Shown: positions 23,760 through 36,447, numbered from the stretch's first letter. The stretch: DNA of 64,000 nt from Cervus elaphus (GCF_910594005.1 NC_057838.1:30868001-30932000), one strand, 5' to 3'. A program made the numbers and translations. Notes: generated from the sequence alone by a model not told the origin.

Positions 23760-26700
23760 TCACCTAAAACAAGAGACTACTCTTACAGAAAACACCATTT
23801 CTGTAGAACACTGGAAAATTACCTCTGCAGAATGTGGTCCACTGGAGAATGGAATGGCAAACCACTTGAGTATTCTTGCCTTGAGAACCCCATGAACAGT
23901 ATGAGAAGGCAAAATGACAGGATACTGAAAGAGGAACTCCCCAGGTCAGTAGGTGCCCAATATGCTAACAGAGGTCAGTGGAGAAATAACTCCAGAAAGA
24001 ATGAAGGGATGGAGCCAAAGCAAAAACAGTACCCAGATGTGGATGGGACTGGTGATAGAAGCAAGGTCCGATGCCGTAAAGAGCAATGTTGCGTAGCAAC
24101 CTGGAATGTTAGGTCCATGAAGCAAGGCAAATTGGAAGTGGTCAAATAGGAGATGGCAAGAGCGAATGTCGACATTCTAGGAATCAGCGAACTAAAATGG
24201 ACTGGAATAGGTGAATTTAACTCAGATGACCATTATATCTACTACTGTGGGTAGGAATCCCTTAGAAGAAATGGAGTAGCCATCATGGTCAACAAAAGAG
24301 TCCAAAATGCAGTACTTGGATGCAATCTCAAAAACGACAGAATGATCTCTGTTCATTTCCAAGGCAAGCCATTCAATATCATGGTAATCCAAGCCTATGC
24401 CCCAACCAGTAACGCTGAAGAAGCCGAAGTTGAATGGTTCTATGAATACCTACAAGACCTTTTAGAACTAACACCCAAAAAAGATGTCCTTTTAATTATA
24501 GGGGACTGGAATGCAAAAGTAGGAAGTCAAGAAACACCTGGAGTAACAGGCAAATTTGGCCTTGGAGTACGGAATGAAGCAGGGCAAAGGCTCATAGAGT
24601 TTTGCCAAGAGAAGGTACTGTCATAGCAAACACCCTCTTCCAACAACACAAGAGGAGACTCTACACATGGACATCACCAGATGGTCAACACTGAAATCAG
24701 ATTGATTATATTCTTTGCAGCCAAAGATGGAGAAGCGCTATACAGTCAGCAAAAACAAGACCGGGAGCTGACTGTCGCTCAGATCATGAGCTCCTTATTG
24801 CCAAATTCAGACTTAAACTGAAGAGAGTAGGGATAACCACTAGTCCATTCAGGTATGACCTAAATCAAATCCCTTATGACTATACAGTGGAAGTGAGAAT
24901 TAGATTTAAGGGACTAGATCTGACAGACAGAGAGCCTGATGAACTGTGGATGGAGGTTCATGACATTGTACAGGAGACAGGGATCAAGACCATCCCCATG
25001 GAAAAGAAATGCAAAAAGGCAAAATGGTTGTCTGAGGAGGCCTTACAAATAGCTGTGAACAGAAGAGAAGCAAAAAGCAAAGGAGAAAAGGAAAGATATT
25101 CCCATTTGAATGCAGAGTTCCAAAGACTAGCCAGGAGAGATGAGAAAGCTTTCCTCAGCATTCAATGCAAAGAAATAGAGGAAAACAATAGAATGGGAAA
25201 GACTAGAGATCTCTTCAAGAAAATTAGAGATACCAAGGGAACATTTCATGCAAAAATGGGCTCAATAAAGGACAGAAATGGTATGGACCTAACAGAAGCA
25301 GAAGATACTAAGAAGAGTGGCAAGAATACACAGAAGAACTGTACAAAAAAGATCTTCATGACCCATATAATCACAATGGTGTGATCACTCACCTAGAGCC
25401 AGACATCCTGGAATGTGAAGTCAAGTGGGCCTTAGAAAGCATCGCTATGAACAAAGCTAGTGGATATGATGGAATTCCAGTTGAGCTATTTCAAATCCTG
25501 AAAGATGATACTGTGAAAGTGCTGCACTCAATATGCCAGCAAATTTGGAAAACTCAGCAGTGGCCACAGGACTGGAAAATGTCCGTTTTCATTCCAGTCC
25601 CTAAGAAAGGCAATCCCAAAGAATGCTCAAACTACTGCACAATTGCACTCATCTCACACGCTAGTAAAGTAATACTCAAAATTCTCCAAGCCAAGCTTCA
25701 GCAATACGTGAACCAAGAACTTCCAGATGTTCAAGCTGGTTTTAGAAAAGGCAGAGGAACCAGAGATCAAATTGCCAACATCCGCTGGATCATTGAAAAA
25801 GCAAGAGAGTTCCAGAAAAATAGCTATTTCTGCTTTATTGACTATGCCAGTGCCTTTGACTGTGTGGATCACAATAAACTGTGAAAAATTCTGAAGGAGA
25901 TGGGAATACCAGACCACCTGACCTGCCTCTTGAGAAACCTGTATGCAGGTCAGGAAGCAACAGTTAGAACTGGACATGGAACCAAATAGGAAAAGGAGTA
26001 CGTCAAGGCTGTATATTGTCACCCTGCTTATTTAACTTATATGCAGAGTACATCATGAGAAACGCTGGGCTGGAAGAAGCACAGCTGGAATTAAGATTGC
26101 TGGGAGAAATATCAATAACCTCAGATATGCAGATGACACCACCCTTATGGCAGAAAGTGGAGAGGAACTAAAAAGCCTCTTGATGAAAGTGAAAGAGGAG
26201 AGTGAAAAAGTTGGCTTAAAGCTCAACATTCAGAAAACGAAAATCATGACATCTGGTCCCATCACCTCATGGGAAATAGATGGGGAGACAGTGGAAACAG
26301 TGTCAGACTTCATTTTTTTGGGCTCCAAAATCACTGCAGATGGTGACTGCAGCCATGAAATTAAAAGACACTTACTCCTTGGAAGGATAGTTATGACCAA
26401 CCTAGATAGCATATTAAAAAGCAGAGACATTACTTTGCCAACAAAGGTCTGTTTAGTCAAGGCTGTGGTTTTTCCAGGGGTCATGGATGTGAGAGTTGGA
26501 CTGTGAAGAAAGCTGAGTGCAGAAAAATTGATGCTTTTGAACTGTGGTGTTGGAAAAGACTCTTGAGAGTCCCTTGGACTCCAAGGAAATCCAACCAATC
26601 CATCCTGAAGGAGATCAGTCCTGGGTGTTCATTGGCAGGACTGATGCTGAAGCTGAAACTCCAATACTTTGGCCGTCTCATGCGAAGAGTTGCCTCATTG

Positions 26701-26906
26701 GAAAAGACCCTGATGCTGGGAAAGATTGAGGGCAGGAGGAGAAACGGACGACAGAAGATGAGATGGCTGGATGGCATCACCGACTCGATGGGCATGAGTT
26801 TGAGTAAACTCAGGGAGTTTGTGATGGACAGGGAGGCCTGGCGTGCTGCGATTCATGGGGTCGCAAATAGTTGGACACGACTGAGCGACTGAACTGAACT
26901 GAAGGC
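23760..26906 (+). mobile_element. BovB (RTE) LINE, nearly full length, inactive
   Basis: About 3.15 kb, close to the usual 3.2 kb BovB length. The 5' part (23850-24150) carries the Bov-A-like segment and the start of the ORF, including CVATWNVRSM of the apurinic-type endonuclease. 24285-24626 holds the rest of that domain (IQAYAPTSNAEEAEVE, LLIIGDWNAKVGSQETPG). 24887-25384 is the linker (TVEVRIRFKGLDLTD). 25381-25884 and beyond is the reverse transcriptase (KASGYDGIPVELFQ, FCFIDYASAFDCVD; motif C LRYADDTTL at about 26120). The end is the BovB 3' terminus (gactgagcgactgaactgaa). Breaks seen: stops at 24148-24150 and 24253-24255, a frameshift near 24615, a Trp-to-stop in KLWKI (about 25880), a 13-nt deletion near 25987, and small deletions near 26085 and 26485. 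It is an old copy that cannot move. Confidence 0.95.
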
Positions 26907-27538
26907 TTAGAAATTTGTGAGACATTTCCACATCTGTGCCGATGTTCACTGCAGTCTGTAACATTCTTAAGAGGGAAATGGCCCTCTCTCTCCCAGCATC
27001 CAGGAAACCGGCATTGAAAAAACTCAGTCACTTATTTTAATCCACAGCTATTAAGTGGCAACACTGTGACATAATTCAGAGGCCCCAAGTTCAAGTTCTA
27101 TACTGTTTTGATGGTGCTGTACTGATCTAATAGCATTAGCTTATTTATGTGAAATCTCTAATTTTCAGTCTGGGAGATTTTAGTCATATGCTGAAATTTT
27201 GTAGTTTAGGACAATAGGTATTCTTTAAATGTGTATGAACTTAAAATATCACTATAAAGAGGAGGTTAATCAGTTATTTCAATCTGTTAATTAAAATCTT
27301 TAGGTCCTGCATCTATTTCCTGGTCACAGTCTAATTTTATATGCTATAGAACTATGTATTATGAAACACTGTTTAAAGTAGGTTTTAGGTGCAAAAGAAT
27401 CAATATAACTTTGTAAATGGTGGTATTAAATACATTTTTTATTTAGGACTTTTCAGAGTTTCGGGTTTATTAATGTATATTATGAAGCTTTAAAATTACA
27501 GCACATAGCTTGACAAATTTATTTGGCCACAGAACCCC
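26907..27538. other. AT-rich unique sequence
   Basis: No gene or repeat recognised. Confidence 0.4.
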
Positions 27539-27539
27539 C

Positions 27540-27728
27540 TAGAACAGGGGTTGATGAACTATAGCCCAGGGGCCAAACCCAGACTGTGGCTTATTTTTCT
27601 TTAGCCTGTGAGCTAATGATCTTTTTTTTTATGTTTTTAATGAGTTATAAAAGGAAGAATGATACACAACAGGCTGCAGATGGCCAAAAATATTTACTAC
27701 CTGGCCTTTCCTTTAAAAAGTTTGTCAG
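27540..27728. repeat. MER20-like hAT element
   Basis: Starts caggggttgatgaactatag, cccaggggccaaaccc, and ends aaaaatatttactacctggc followed by ctttcctttaaaaagtttgt. This is the same order and orientation as the 18.7 kb copy. Confidence 0.7.
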
Positions 27729-27769
27729 ACCAAATGCTGCCTTCAAATAGCATCATCATCATTATCATC

Positions 27770-28305
27770 TTGGCCACCATCATGGAAGCCTATCTCCAAG
27801 ATGGCCATCAACAATCCCTTCCCCTCTTAGACCTACAGACATGCCTCCCACCAAAGGTGACGGCCAGCGATGTCTGTCTCCCGCTTCTTGAGTCTGGGCT
27901 GGCCTGGGAGTTCTCTGACCAATAGACTATGGCATCAATGACATGCTGGCAGTTTTGGACCTTTATGAAAATGCAATTTCCACCACCAGTCTCCTGTCAT
28001 CTTGGGACACTGCATGAAAAATCAATAGGCCCTCGGCCAGTTTGAAAGTGCTAGTGGCCTAGGCCAGCCCAGCCTTGCAGCCATTCCCATCAGGGTACAG
28101 ATGTTAGTGAAAACCGACTGGAGCCTATAGGCAAGCCCAGATGCTTGGGAATATCAAGTGGCCCTAGTCGGGGCCGCATGCAGCAGTGTAATTGGCCAGT
28201 TGAGCCCTATCTGAGTAGACCCACATAAGATACAATAAAATAGTTGATATTTTAAGCTTCTGAGCTTAGGGAGAATTTTTATGACACAGCAGTAGATGAT
28301 TGGAA
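27770..28305 (+). mobile_element. MaLR/MLT1-like LTR
   Basis: The 3' signature ttgatattttaagcttctga followed by gcttagggagaatttttatg, acacagcagtagatgattgg corresponds to the 'taagccactaagttttggggtggtttgttatacagcaatagataactg' end of MaLR-type LTRs. Upstream text is divergent, so the left edge is uncertain. Confidence 0.5.
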
Positions 28306-29004
28306 GAAACTTCATGCTTACCCTCAACTTTCCCACCATTGTCACTTTTCCCACAATATCGAGGACTGGTGTCTCCTGACACTGCTGTTGAGAACATCTG
28401 CTGTTGAGAAACTAGCTCTCTTTTCACAGTTGTTTTCATTAATTTACACAGACCATTCCACAAGTAGTGTAAAATGAATGAGGTTTAATGTAATCATTAC
28501 TTCATCAAACACCATCATCCGCAGAGGACTATGGCGGGTGTGATACACCTGCTGAGACAAGATAGCAGTCCAAGATGAAGTCCACCTGCTTCATCTCCTA
28601 TCTCCAACTAGATCTTGCTGCTTGTACCAGTATCTTGGAGTGGAGGATTTCAAAAAACTAAATCTATGTTATCTAGTTGTAGCAAAATCTCTGTAGGGAG
28701 TTATAAGATCACATCAGGAGGGGGAAAAAATTAAAAAAAGTTCTGTACACGTACACCAAAGCCCAGCACATCACAGATGCTTGGTGATTGTATCTTGCAG
28801 ATGTTCATTTTAGATTCAGGAGGGCATCATTTCTTCACTCTGCACGAAGTGCAGATATTTTCTCCTTGTTGATGATTCTGCTGCCTAAGTCTTGCATAAG
28901 CAATGAGGCACCTCAGTGGCTTGCTTTAACCTGTCTCTCTCCTGAATACAAGTCGTGAGCATGCCCACCATCTACAGAACCTCTCGTTTCTTTAGTTGCA
29001 CACA
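28306..29004. other. Unique sequence
   Basis: No gene or repeat recognised. Confidence 0.4.
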
Positions 29005-29265
29005 CATGCCCTTCCACAATCTAGCCCCGGCTTATCTCCCAATCTGCTGCATGGAATTGAACTTCACTGAATCTTCCTTGTTTGTGGAACCTGATACGTT
29101 CTCTCACATCTCATGACTTTGCACATGGTATTTCCTCTTTCCTGAATGCCCAGTCCTGCCTTTCCATCTCATGCATGTCTTCTTGTTATGGCATTTCTAA
29201 CTTCTAATTCAGTTCCTCTGGTTGGTTTTTCAGATGTGCTCACAGGGAGTCTGTCCCAACATATA
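29005..29265 (+). mobile_element. L2 LINE fragment
   Basis: Matches to the L2 3' region: cttccacaatctagccccgg, cttatctcccaatctgctgc, catgactttgcacatggtat, ttcctctttcctgaatgccc. Confidence 0.7.
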
Positions 29266-32125
29266 TACCACTGTTACAGTCCTTAGAGATAATGTGTATA
29301 TTCTAGAGGTTATTTTGCTTCTCTAGGTCCCAATTTTTAACATCTGGGAAATCGAAATATGTTGCTCAACTGTAGGTTAGCTTTGAGGTCTAAACCAGAT
29401 AGAGTCGACCGGGCACCTGTCATATACTGAGGAAATGGTCTTCTGTAAATCTTGGTTGTCTTGACTTTCTGTTTATGGGGGACTGTTTGCCCCGTCACCT
29501 CCTCCTCCTTCACCCTCAGAGCTGCTCTCAGCAGGCACTGTGCCCCTGTTGTCCCAGCTACAGTGCCTGTCAGAGACCCAGGGCTTGGGAGGTGAATGTT
29601 GAATGCCAGTATTTTTTAGTCTTCTTACTCACTCTGACTAGTTACTGGCTTTTGAATAGGACAGCTAGTCACTCGTGGGAGAGAAGCATTCAAATAGAAA
29701 GATAACATAGCTGAAGAAGTCCCCCTGGGGTCCTGGCACATTATAGTGTGCAGAAAACATCATGCTAGATGTGGTTGTTTGTCTCTCTCCCTGGATGGTG
29801 ACCGTGCATAAGACCTTTTCTACTGTGAGTTCTGTCTCTTGGTGGACAGAGAAAGACACATCTAGGCCCAGACCCAGTTGTTCCTTCACATGATTCCATG
29901 CCTTTCTTGCAAGGAAGGAACAGTGAAGATTGCTCACGGGTGTCAAATTTAAGAAACTTCGCTTGCTCTATCCTTACTTGCTATCTCTTTTCCACCTACC
30001 TGGTATATGTTACAATAACACATTGAAGTACAACTTCATAGAGATGCTCTTGACTTCCCTATTCATTGATTGTGGAGTGCTGTTTTTGTCTTAACATTAT
30101 TTATTGTGAATTTGGCTGAAGTTTTATTTACAATTTGTTCTTTATTGTCATTTGAAGTGACTTGTCATGGACAGCAATGACAGTCACTTAATACATGTTG
30201 GATTTGTGGGCAGAAGGCTGGACCTTTTGGTTCTGCATCACCCTTCAGAGAAATGTGTCTGGGAGCCTCACATGGCTGTGGAAAAGCAGAAGGATTCTAA
30301 TCCATGCTGCAGTCCCCTTTAATGGACCAAGAATGAGAGGGGTCTCACTGGGCCACAGACAACCAGATTACTTGGACCCAGGGAAATGGGGATATTTAGA
30401 CAAATTCTAGAAGATACTATTGCCCAGCACCTGGAAACTTCAGCCAAAATATCATGTAGTAGGGAGACCCACTAAAGCAAAATGTTTCTCTGAGGGGGTC
30501 ACAGGCCTATAGGAAGTTGAGTTTGACTGCAGCCCCACCAGATGAGGTGACAGAGTCAGCATCCTAGAGAGCTTGTTGCCAAGCAACCTAGAGAAAGTAT
30601 CTGAGGTCGTTCATTGGACAGTCCTGCTTATCTCCAGGTGTATTTTTGCTGTTGTTTTTTCACTCCATCATTTGTATCCATAAATCCAAAGAAAGACTGT
30701 CAGTGACATATTTTTGATCCTCTAAGCATGTATCACAAAAATCAGCCCAAATGGCTTGTAAACAAATGAATGAAATAAGAACCTTAACATTTTATAAAAA
30801 AGGATACCGTGAAAGAGTAGATTTTATAACAAAGGGTACCATGGAAGAGTAGGTTATAATAGGGTTGGATTTGGGGGAGATGTCTCGATCTTTGAGGCCC
30901 TGTCTCCCACTTTTTTCTTTCTTTCTTCTGTCTTTGATGTCCATAACTATTGTATTGCCTTCGATTTCTATCATACTGGCTTAGTAGTTTATCAGTGTGG
31001 ATTATTGAATGTCTCTGTCCAGGGCATTATTTCTAGGAGTAGAATGTACCTGGTTGTACCACATATTCACTCTCTAACCCAGCTAGTGGTTGGATTATAC
31101 TGGTGGTCCCTGTATACCCCACATAAACCCAGCTGTAAAGCTAGAAATTTTGCATATCACCCCCAATGGAGTAGCTTTGCAGATAGTTTAATTCTGGGAT
31201 CTGGCTCTCAGCTGTATAATGTCCTGAATTTTTCTTGGGCCCTGTATTTGGGGGATCAAGGTAATACCTCAGCATTAAAAAGGCTCAGAGCTTACAAAAT
31301 GTGTACATCCTTTCCTGTCCCTCTTAATCTTTTTGTTTCTAAGGTACCTACGGTGATAGAGGGGAGGTACAACAAGAATCTTTTGGAGAGACCACATACC
31401 TGCTGTTGGAGAAAGCTGAAGAACTTTAACTTGCATGTTGATATTTGCACCTAACTCTAAGACACAGGGAATTAACGAAAGTCACTTTTAGGAGGAACCT
31501 TGAGGATCCTCTAGTCCAGTGATCCATTTCATATCTTCATCACTCTCTGATCTGCTGTAACATAGTAGGCAACCGGTAAATATTTTCTCAGTCTATTGAC
31601 TTTATTGTGTCCTTCTGACAGGCTTGCATGCAGCTACTAATTGAGGTATGCCTGCCTTCCAGGGTAGTCTTCTCCATCCTCACAAATCCCAATTAGCAAG
31701 CTTTCCTTCTTCTCTCCTATGGCTTCAGTCTGTCCATCTTAGTTCTACTTCTTAAGAAACTGAAAGAGAAACTCAAAGCTGATTCAGCCCTCAGCTACGT
31801 CCCTTTTAATCTTAGTTTTTCGAGAATTACTTTACTAGTCTTTCAGTTAGTGTTTAAAGTAATCCACTCACGAGTTCTGTTATCCGCTTATGGATCATTT
31901 TAATTGTTATCTGTCTAAACAGGCTTCCCCAGGTGTAATATCCCTTAAAGTGTAGCTCCAAATAGGGACTGGAGTATAATAACTGATACAGTGGTCTGTA
32001 AATCATCCTGAAATGTGGAAGTTTGTGGAAATCTGGATGGTGCTGTACCTTTTTTGCCTGTCCAGGCATCAGTTGTACAACTGCCTTTTCCAACAAGCTT
32101 CAAATTAGGTTGAACCAGCTGATAA
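29266..32125. other. Long unique stretch, no gene recognised
   Basis: I see no repeat family with confidence in about 2.9 kb. The longest frame is 149 codons at 31005-31454 on the plus strand. It has no signal peptide, domain or repeat I can recognise, and no splice or poly(A) context. A frame of this length is expected by chance in a window of this size. A weak L2-like trace lies near 31560-31610. Confidence 0.5.
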
Positions 32126-32126
32126 T

Positions 32127-32940
32127 TTCTAAATTCATTTTTATTGAAATATAGTTGCCTTCCAAAGTTGCCTTAGTTTCCGCTGTACAGCAGAGTGAAT
32201 CAGGTGTCCGTTCAGTCCAGTCCAGTTCAGTCGCTCAGTTGTGTCCAACTCTTTGTGACCCCATGGACTGCAGCACCCCAGGCCTCCCTGTCCATCACCA
32301 ACTCCTGGAGTTCACCCAAACTCATGTCCCTCGAGTCGGTGATGCCATCCAACCATCTCATCCTCTGTCGTCCACTTCTCCTCCTGCCCTCAATCTTTCC
32401 CAGCATCAGGATCTTTTCAAATGAGTCAGCTCTTCGCATCAGGTGGCCAAAGTATTGGAGTTTCAGCTTCAACATCAGACCTTCCAATGAATATTCAGGA
32501 CTGATCTCCCTTAGGATGGACTGGTTGGATCTTCTTGCAGACCAAGGGACTCTCAAGAGTCTTTTCCAACACCACAGTTCAAAAGCAGAATCAGCTATAT
32601 GCATACATATATCCCCTCTTTTTTTGGATTCCCTTTCCACTTACGTTACTACGGAACACTGAGTAGAATTCTTTGAGCTATAAGTAGGTCCTCATTAGTT
32701 AGCAATTTTATACTTGGTATCAGTAGAGTACATGCCAATCCCAAGCTGCTAGTTATCCTTACCCATTCCTCCTCCCTCCCTTTGATGTTTATGTGTTTGT
32801 TCTCTACATTTGTGTCTCTATTTCTGTTTTACAAATAAGATCACCTATACCATGTTTCTAGATTCCACATATGTGCATTAATATATGATATTTGTTTTCC
32901 TCTTTCTGACTTACTTCACTCTGTGTGACAGTCTGTAGTT
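32127..32940 (-). mobile_element. Artiodactyl L1 3' UTR, split by BovB
   Basis: Left piece (32127-32203): tttttattgaaatatagttg, ttagtttccgctgtacagca. Right piece (32588-32940): cactgagtagaattctttga, tgtgtctctatttctgtttt, tagattccacatatgtgcat, tctgacttacttcactctgt. This is the antisense cetartiodactyl L1 3' UTR, continuous except for the inserted BovB. Confidence 0.8.
32204..32587 (-). mobile_element. BovB 3' end inserted in L1 3' UTR
   Basis: Reverse-oriented BovB tail. Minus-strand translation at 32227-32640 reads AFELWCWKRLLRVPWSARRS, NQSILREISP, LMLGKIEGRR and MRWLDGITDS, the conserved C-terminus of the BovB ORF. gaatcag occurs at both edges (32197-32203 and 32588-32594) as target-site duplication. 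Confidence 0.93.
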
Positions 32941-33220
32941 GGTAACATTGCATCCTGTGGTGGTACATCAGTTATTAGAAGCAACCAAATCATGTTCAGA
33001 ACCGAGTGTAATTAGTAAGGTAGATAGTACCTTTTTGTTTTTGTCTTGTTTTGTTTTTGCTGTGAAGATGAGGCATTACTCAAGTAATTGATAGATTTTT
33101 GTTTGATGGTTCTCAAAATGGTCTCTATTCAAAAGCACAGTCCTTGTCTTAACTTCTGCCTTCAAGAGATGATTTAAGGCTGCAAGTGGCAGTCTTAACC
33201 ATATGCCCCTTAAGAGTTTT

Positions 33221-34249
33221 TTTTTTTTTTTCATTTATTATTATTAGTTGGAGGCTAATTACTTTACAATATTGTAGTGGTTTTTGTCATACATTGACAT
33301 GAATCAGCCATGGATTTACATGTATTCCCCATCCTGATCCCCCCTCCCACCTCCCTCTCTACCTGATCCTTCTGGGTTTTCCCAGTGCACCAGGCCCGAG
33401 CACTTGTCTCATGCATCCAATCTGGGCTGGTGATCTGTTTCACTATAGATAATACACGTTTCGATGCTGATCTCTCTAAACATCCCACCCTCGCCTTCTC
33501 CCACAGAGTCCAAAAGTCTGTTCTGTACATCTGCGTCTCTTTTTCTGTTTTGCATATAGGGTTATCGTTACCATCTTTCTAAATTCCATATATATGCGTT
33601 AGTATACTGTAATGGTCTTTATCTTTCTGGCTTACTTCACTCTGTATAATGGGCTCCAGTTTCATCCATCTCATTAGAACTGATTCAAATGAATTCTTTT
33701 TAATGGCTGAGTAATATTCCATGGTGTATATGTACCACAGTTTCCTTATCCATTCATCTGCTGAGGGGCATCTAGGTTGCTTCCATGTCCTGGCTATTAT
33801 AAACAGTGCTGCGATGAACATTGGGGTGCACGTGTCTCTTTCAGATCTGGTTTCCTCAGTGTGTATGCCCAGAAGTGGGATTGCTGGGTCATATGGCAGT
33901 TCTATTTCCAGTTTTTTAAGAAATCTCCACACTGTTCTCTATAGCGGCTGTACTAGTTTGCATTCCCACCAACAGTGTAAGAGGATTCCCTTTTCTCCAC
34001 ACCCTCTCCAACATTTATTGCTTGTAGACTTTTGGATAGCAGCCATCCTGACTGGTGTAATGGTACCTCATTGTGGTTTTGATTTCCATTTCTCTGATAA
34101 TGAGTGATGTTGAGCATCTTTTCATGTGTTTGTTAGCCATCTGTATGTCTTCTTTGGAGAAATGTCTGTTTACTTCTTTGGCCCATTTTTGATTGAGTCA
34201 TTTATTTTTCTGGAACTGAGCTGCAGGAGTTGCTTGTATATTTTTGAGA
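33221..34249 (-). mobile_element. Ruminant L1 (L1_BT-like), 5'-truncated
   Basis: About 1.03 kb of reverse-oriented L1. It begins with a T-run (poly(A) tail), then the young ruminant L1 3' UTR (tattagttggaggctaatta, ttgacatgaatcagccatgg). The minus-strand frame 33579-33932 encodes the ORF2 C-terminus (IELPYDPAIPLLGIHTEE, CTPMFIAALFIIARTWKQP, LWYIYTMEYYSAIKKNSF, ending SILTHIYGI and stop). Upstream ORF2 continues out of frame to about 34249, where the copy stops abruptly. taagagtttt flanks it at 33211-33220 and 34250-34259 as a likely target-site duplication. Endonuclease and RT core are absent. Confidence 0.92.
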
Positions 34250-34261
34250 TAAGAGTTTTAT

Positions 34262-34848
34262 TACTTTTAATTTAAAAGATATGCATGAATGAAAGTGGAA
34301 TCAAAGCTTGAAGGCTGCAATGACTCTTACTGGGCTTCCTAAATTTTTGCCATCTCTAAATTCCTTTCTGGAGATTTTAAGAGTTAATCACTTCCCCAGA
34401 CTCATCCAAACTGTTGTCTGAAATCATTTCCTTGTGGTTGTAGGACTGAGATTTCCATTTCCTTGCTCACTGTCAGCAGTGAACATGTCTCTGCTCCTAG
34501 AGACTGCACATGCGGCTTCTCATGCTTGCCCCTGGCCCCCTTCCAGCAATGGCAGCTTGAATCCCCCTCAAGCTTCAAGTATGTCCAACTTCCTTATCTC
34601 TTGCATTTTTAAAAGTTGAGCCAGAGAAAAATTCTCTATTTGTAGGGGATATCATGATGAGACTGGCTCTACCCAGATAATCTAAGATACTGTCTCTACT
34701 TTAAGGTCTGCACTCTTTATTAAACTTGCCGGTTCTCTTTTCCAAGAAAAGCAGCATGTCTCTAGGTTCTAAGAATGAGGGCCTGGATGTCTGGGGAGGG
34801 GACATTTTTCTGCCTTCTCAGCAGTCCTGTCTTCCTCTCTGCCCGCTG
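34262..34848. other. Unique sequence
   Basis: No gene or repeat recognised. Confidence 0.4.
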
Positions 34849-34849
34849 G

Positions 34850-35130
34850 TGTGTTCCCCCTTTAACTTCCAATTCCAGCTGAAATGTCTCTTCCACTCTG
34901 CACATAGAAATGATGTTCCTACCCCCAGGAAAAATCAGTTATAGTCTTTTTGTGTCTCCTCAAGCCTTTGACCATACTTTTAGTTTTATCACATTGTTTT
35001 ATTCCTTTTGCTGTATTTGCCTCGACCATAGGGTATAGATGTTTTGAGGACAGAAATTATACTTGATTCATCCATGGATCCCCATTGCTGAGTTCAAAGC
35101 TGGTGCATGCAGCAGATTCTCAGTTCACTG
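34850..35130 (+). mobile_element. L2 LINE 3' fragment
   Basis: Matches include ccaattccagctgaaatgtc, tttagttttatcacattgtt, gttttgaggacagaaattat and gatccccattgctgagttca followed by aagctggtgcatgcagcaga. This is the L2 3' end without the terminal repeats. Confidence 0.65.
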
Positions 35131-36445
35131 GACCAAACGTGGAGCTGTCACCCATATTCTAGCAATCCCATCTCAGTGACCTGTTAACTTCTTCTTTTTC
35201 ACCTTTCCCTATTTTTTTCCTTCTGCTCCTTCCCGCTACTACAAACGTCCCTGGAGTGTGAAATGTGTGTCTACTCTTCCATAAGGAGTGAATCAGAGTG
35301 TTGAGTTCTGTGCTTGCATTCATTCAGCCCAGTGTTGGGGATGGTATAACCATCCCCAAGTCCCTGCGATGCAAGCAAAAGAGAATTGGGATCTGTCAAC
35401 CTGTGTTGGGCAAGCTGCACTCTCTTCTCATTTCAGGTCTTTTAACTCATCCTTCCAAGGACCTCTCATGATAGTTATGACCTTCCCCCTATTTCATTGA
35501 GGAAAAGGAAGTCTGGAGAGATCAGGAGCTTGCATGAGGTGCCAAGATGCTCAGTTGTTGAGGAAACGGATGCCATGAATGTAGGCCCTGGGGTTCTGAG
35601 TCGATGGCTGCTGCTTCTTACCTTGACTCATTATTATGTTCACATTATTTGCTCTGCCTCCACAGAGACAGGGGCCACCTGATGTCTTTGTCACTGTGTC
35701 AGGCAAGTGTGAAGTTCAAAGATGGCCTTCCCTGTTCCTCCCCACGCTGCGCCTCGTGACTCCTGGATTCAACGACCCGGGTTCAGCCGGGTCATCACGT
35801 GGAGTTTCCATTGCAGTGGAGACCCGTGGATTTGGCTGGTTTTTTGGGCTCCACATTTCAATGCATCAAATGTGGTTTTGTGAGGTGCATGAGGAATCAG
35901 ATAACAGAGCAGATCCTGGCAGAAGAGAGAGGCCCACAAACAGCATAAGCACAGGTCTGGTAGGTCTCCTCAGAGAAGCCCTTTCTGTGACCCCGAGCAT
36001 TTTAAATATAGAAAAAAAGTGTCCAACGGAGAGGGAAGAAAGGAAAAGAACAAAAGGAGACAAGGGAGCACATTTTGCCTTAAGATACGAAATAGCAAGC
36101 TCCTGTTGGCATTTTGAGAGAGAATTGTAGCTTGGGTTTGTCATAAAAGATTCATTCACATTTCATTTCTCAACCTTCTCTGTCATAGGTAACTTTGAGC
36201 AGGTTTTTTATTTTATTTTTAATTTTAATAACCAGTAAGAAGTCATCAGGTTTTTAAGGCTGTGTTTCTTTTAATTTAGTTCAACTGCCATTGACCGTAG
36301 GTGCAAATTGAGTCATCCTCTACACAGCTGGTTACAGGTTCATGGAACTGTAGGATCTGAAGGTTCCCCCTGGAACCCCATTTGGGAATGTGCTCATGTA
36401 ATACTGGCTGCCCTGTTTTGCTCTCACAACCTATTGCTACTTCCC
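35131..36445. other. Unique sequence with a CpG-richer patch
   Basis: At 35740-35840 CpG is locally more frequent (ctgcgcctcgtgac, caacgacccgggttcagccg). Plus ORF 35636-36130 (164 codons) spans it, but it shows no known domain and is opposed by a minus ORF, so I do not call a gene. Confidence 0.4.
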
Positions 36446-36447
36446 AT

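Noticed and set aside
31005..31454. 149-codon plus-strand ORF in unique sequence
   Set aside because: No recognisable domain, no splice, start or poly(A) context, and an ORF of this length is expected about once by chance in 64 kb.
35636..36130. 164-codon plus-strand ORF with some CpGs
   Set aside because: Opposed by an ORF on the other strand, no domain, no gene signals.
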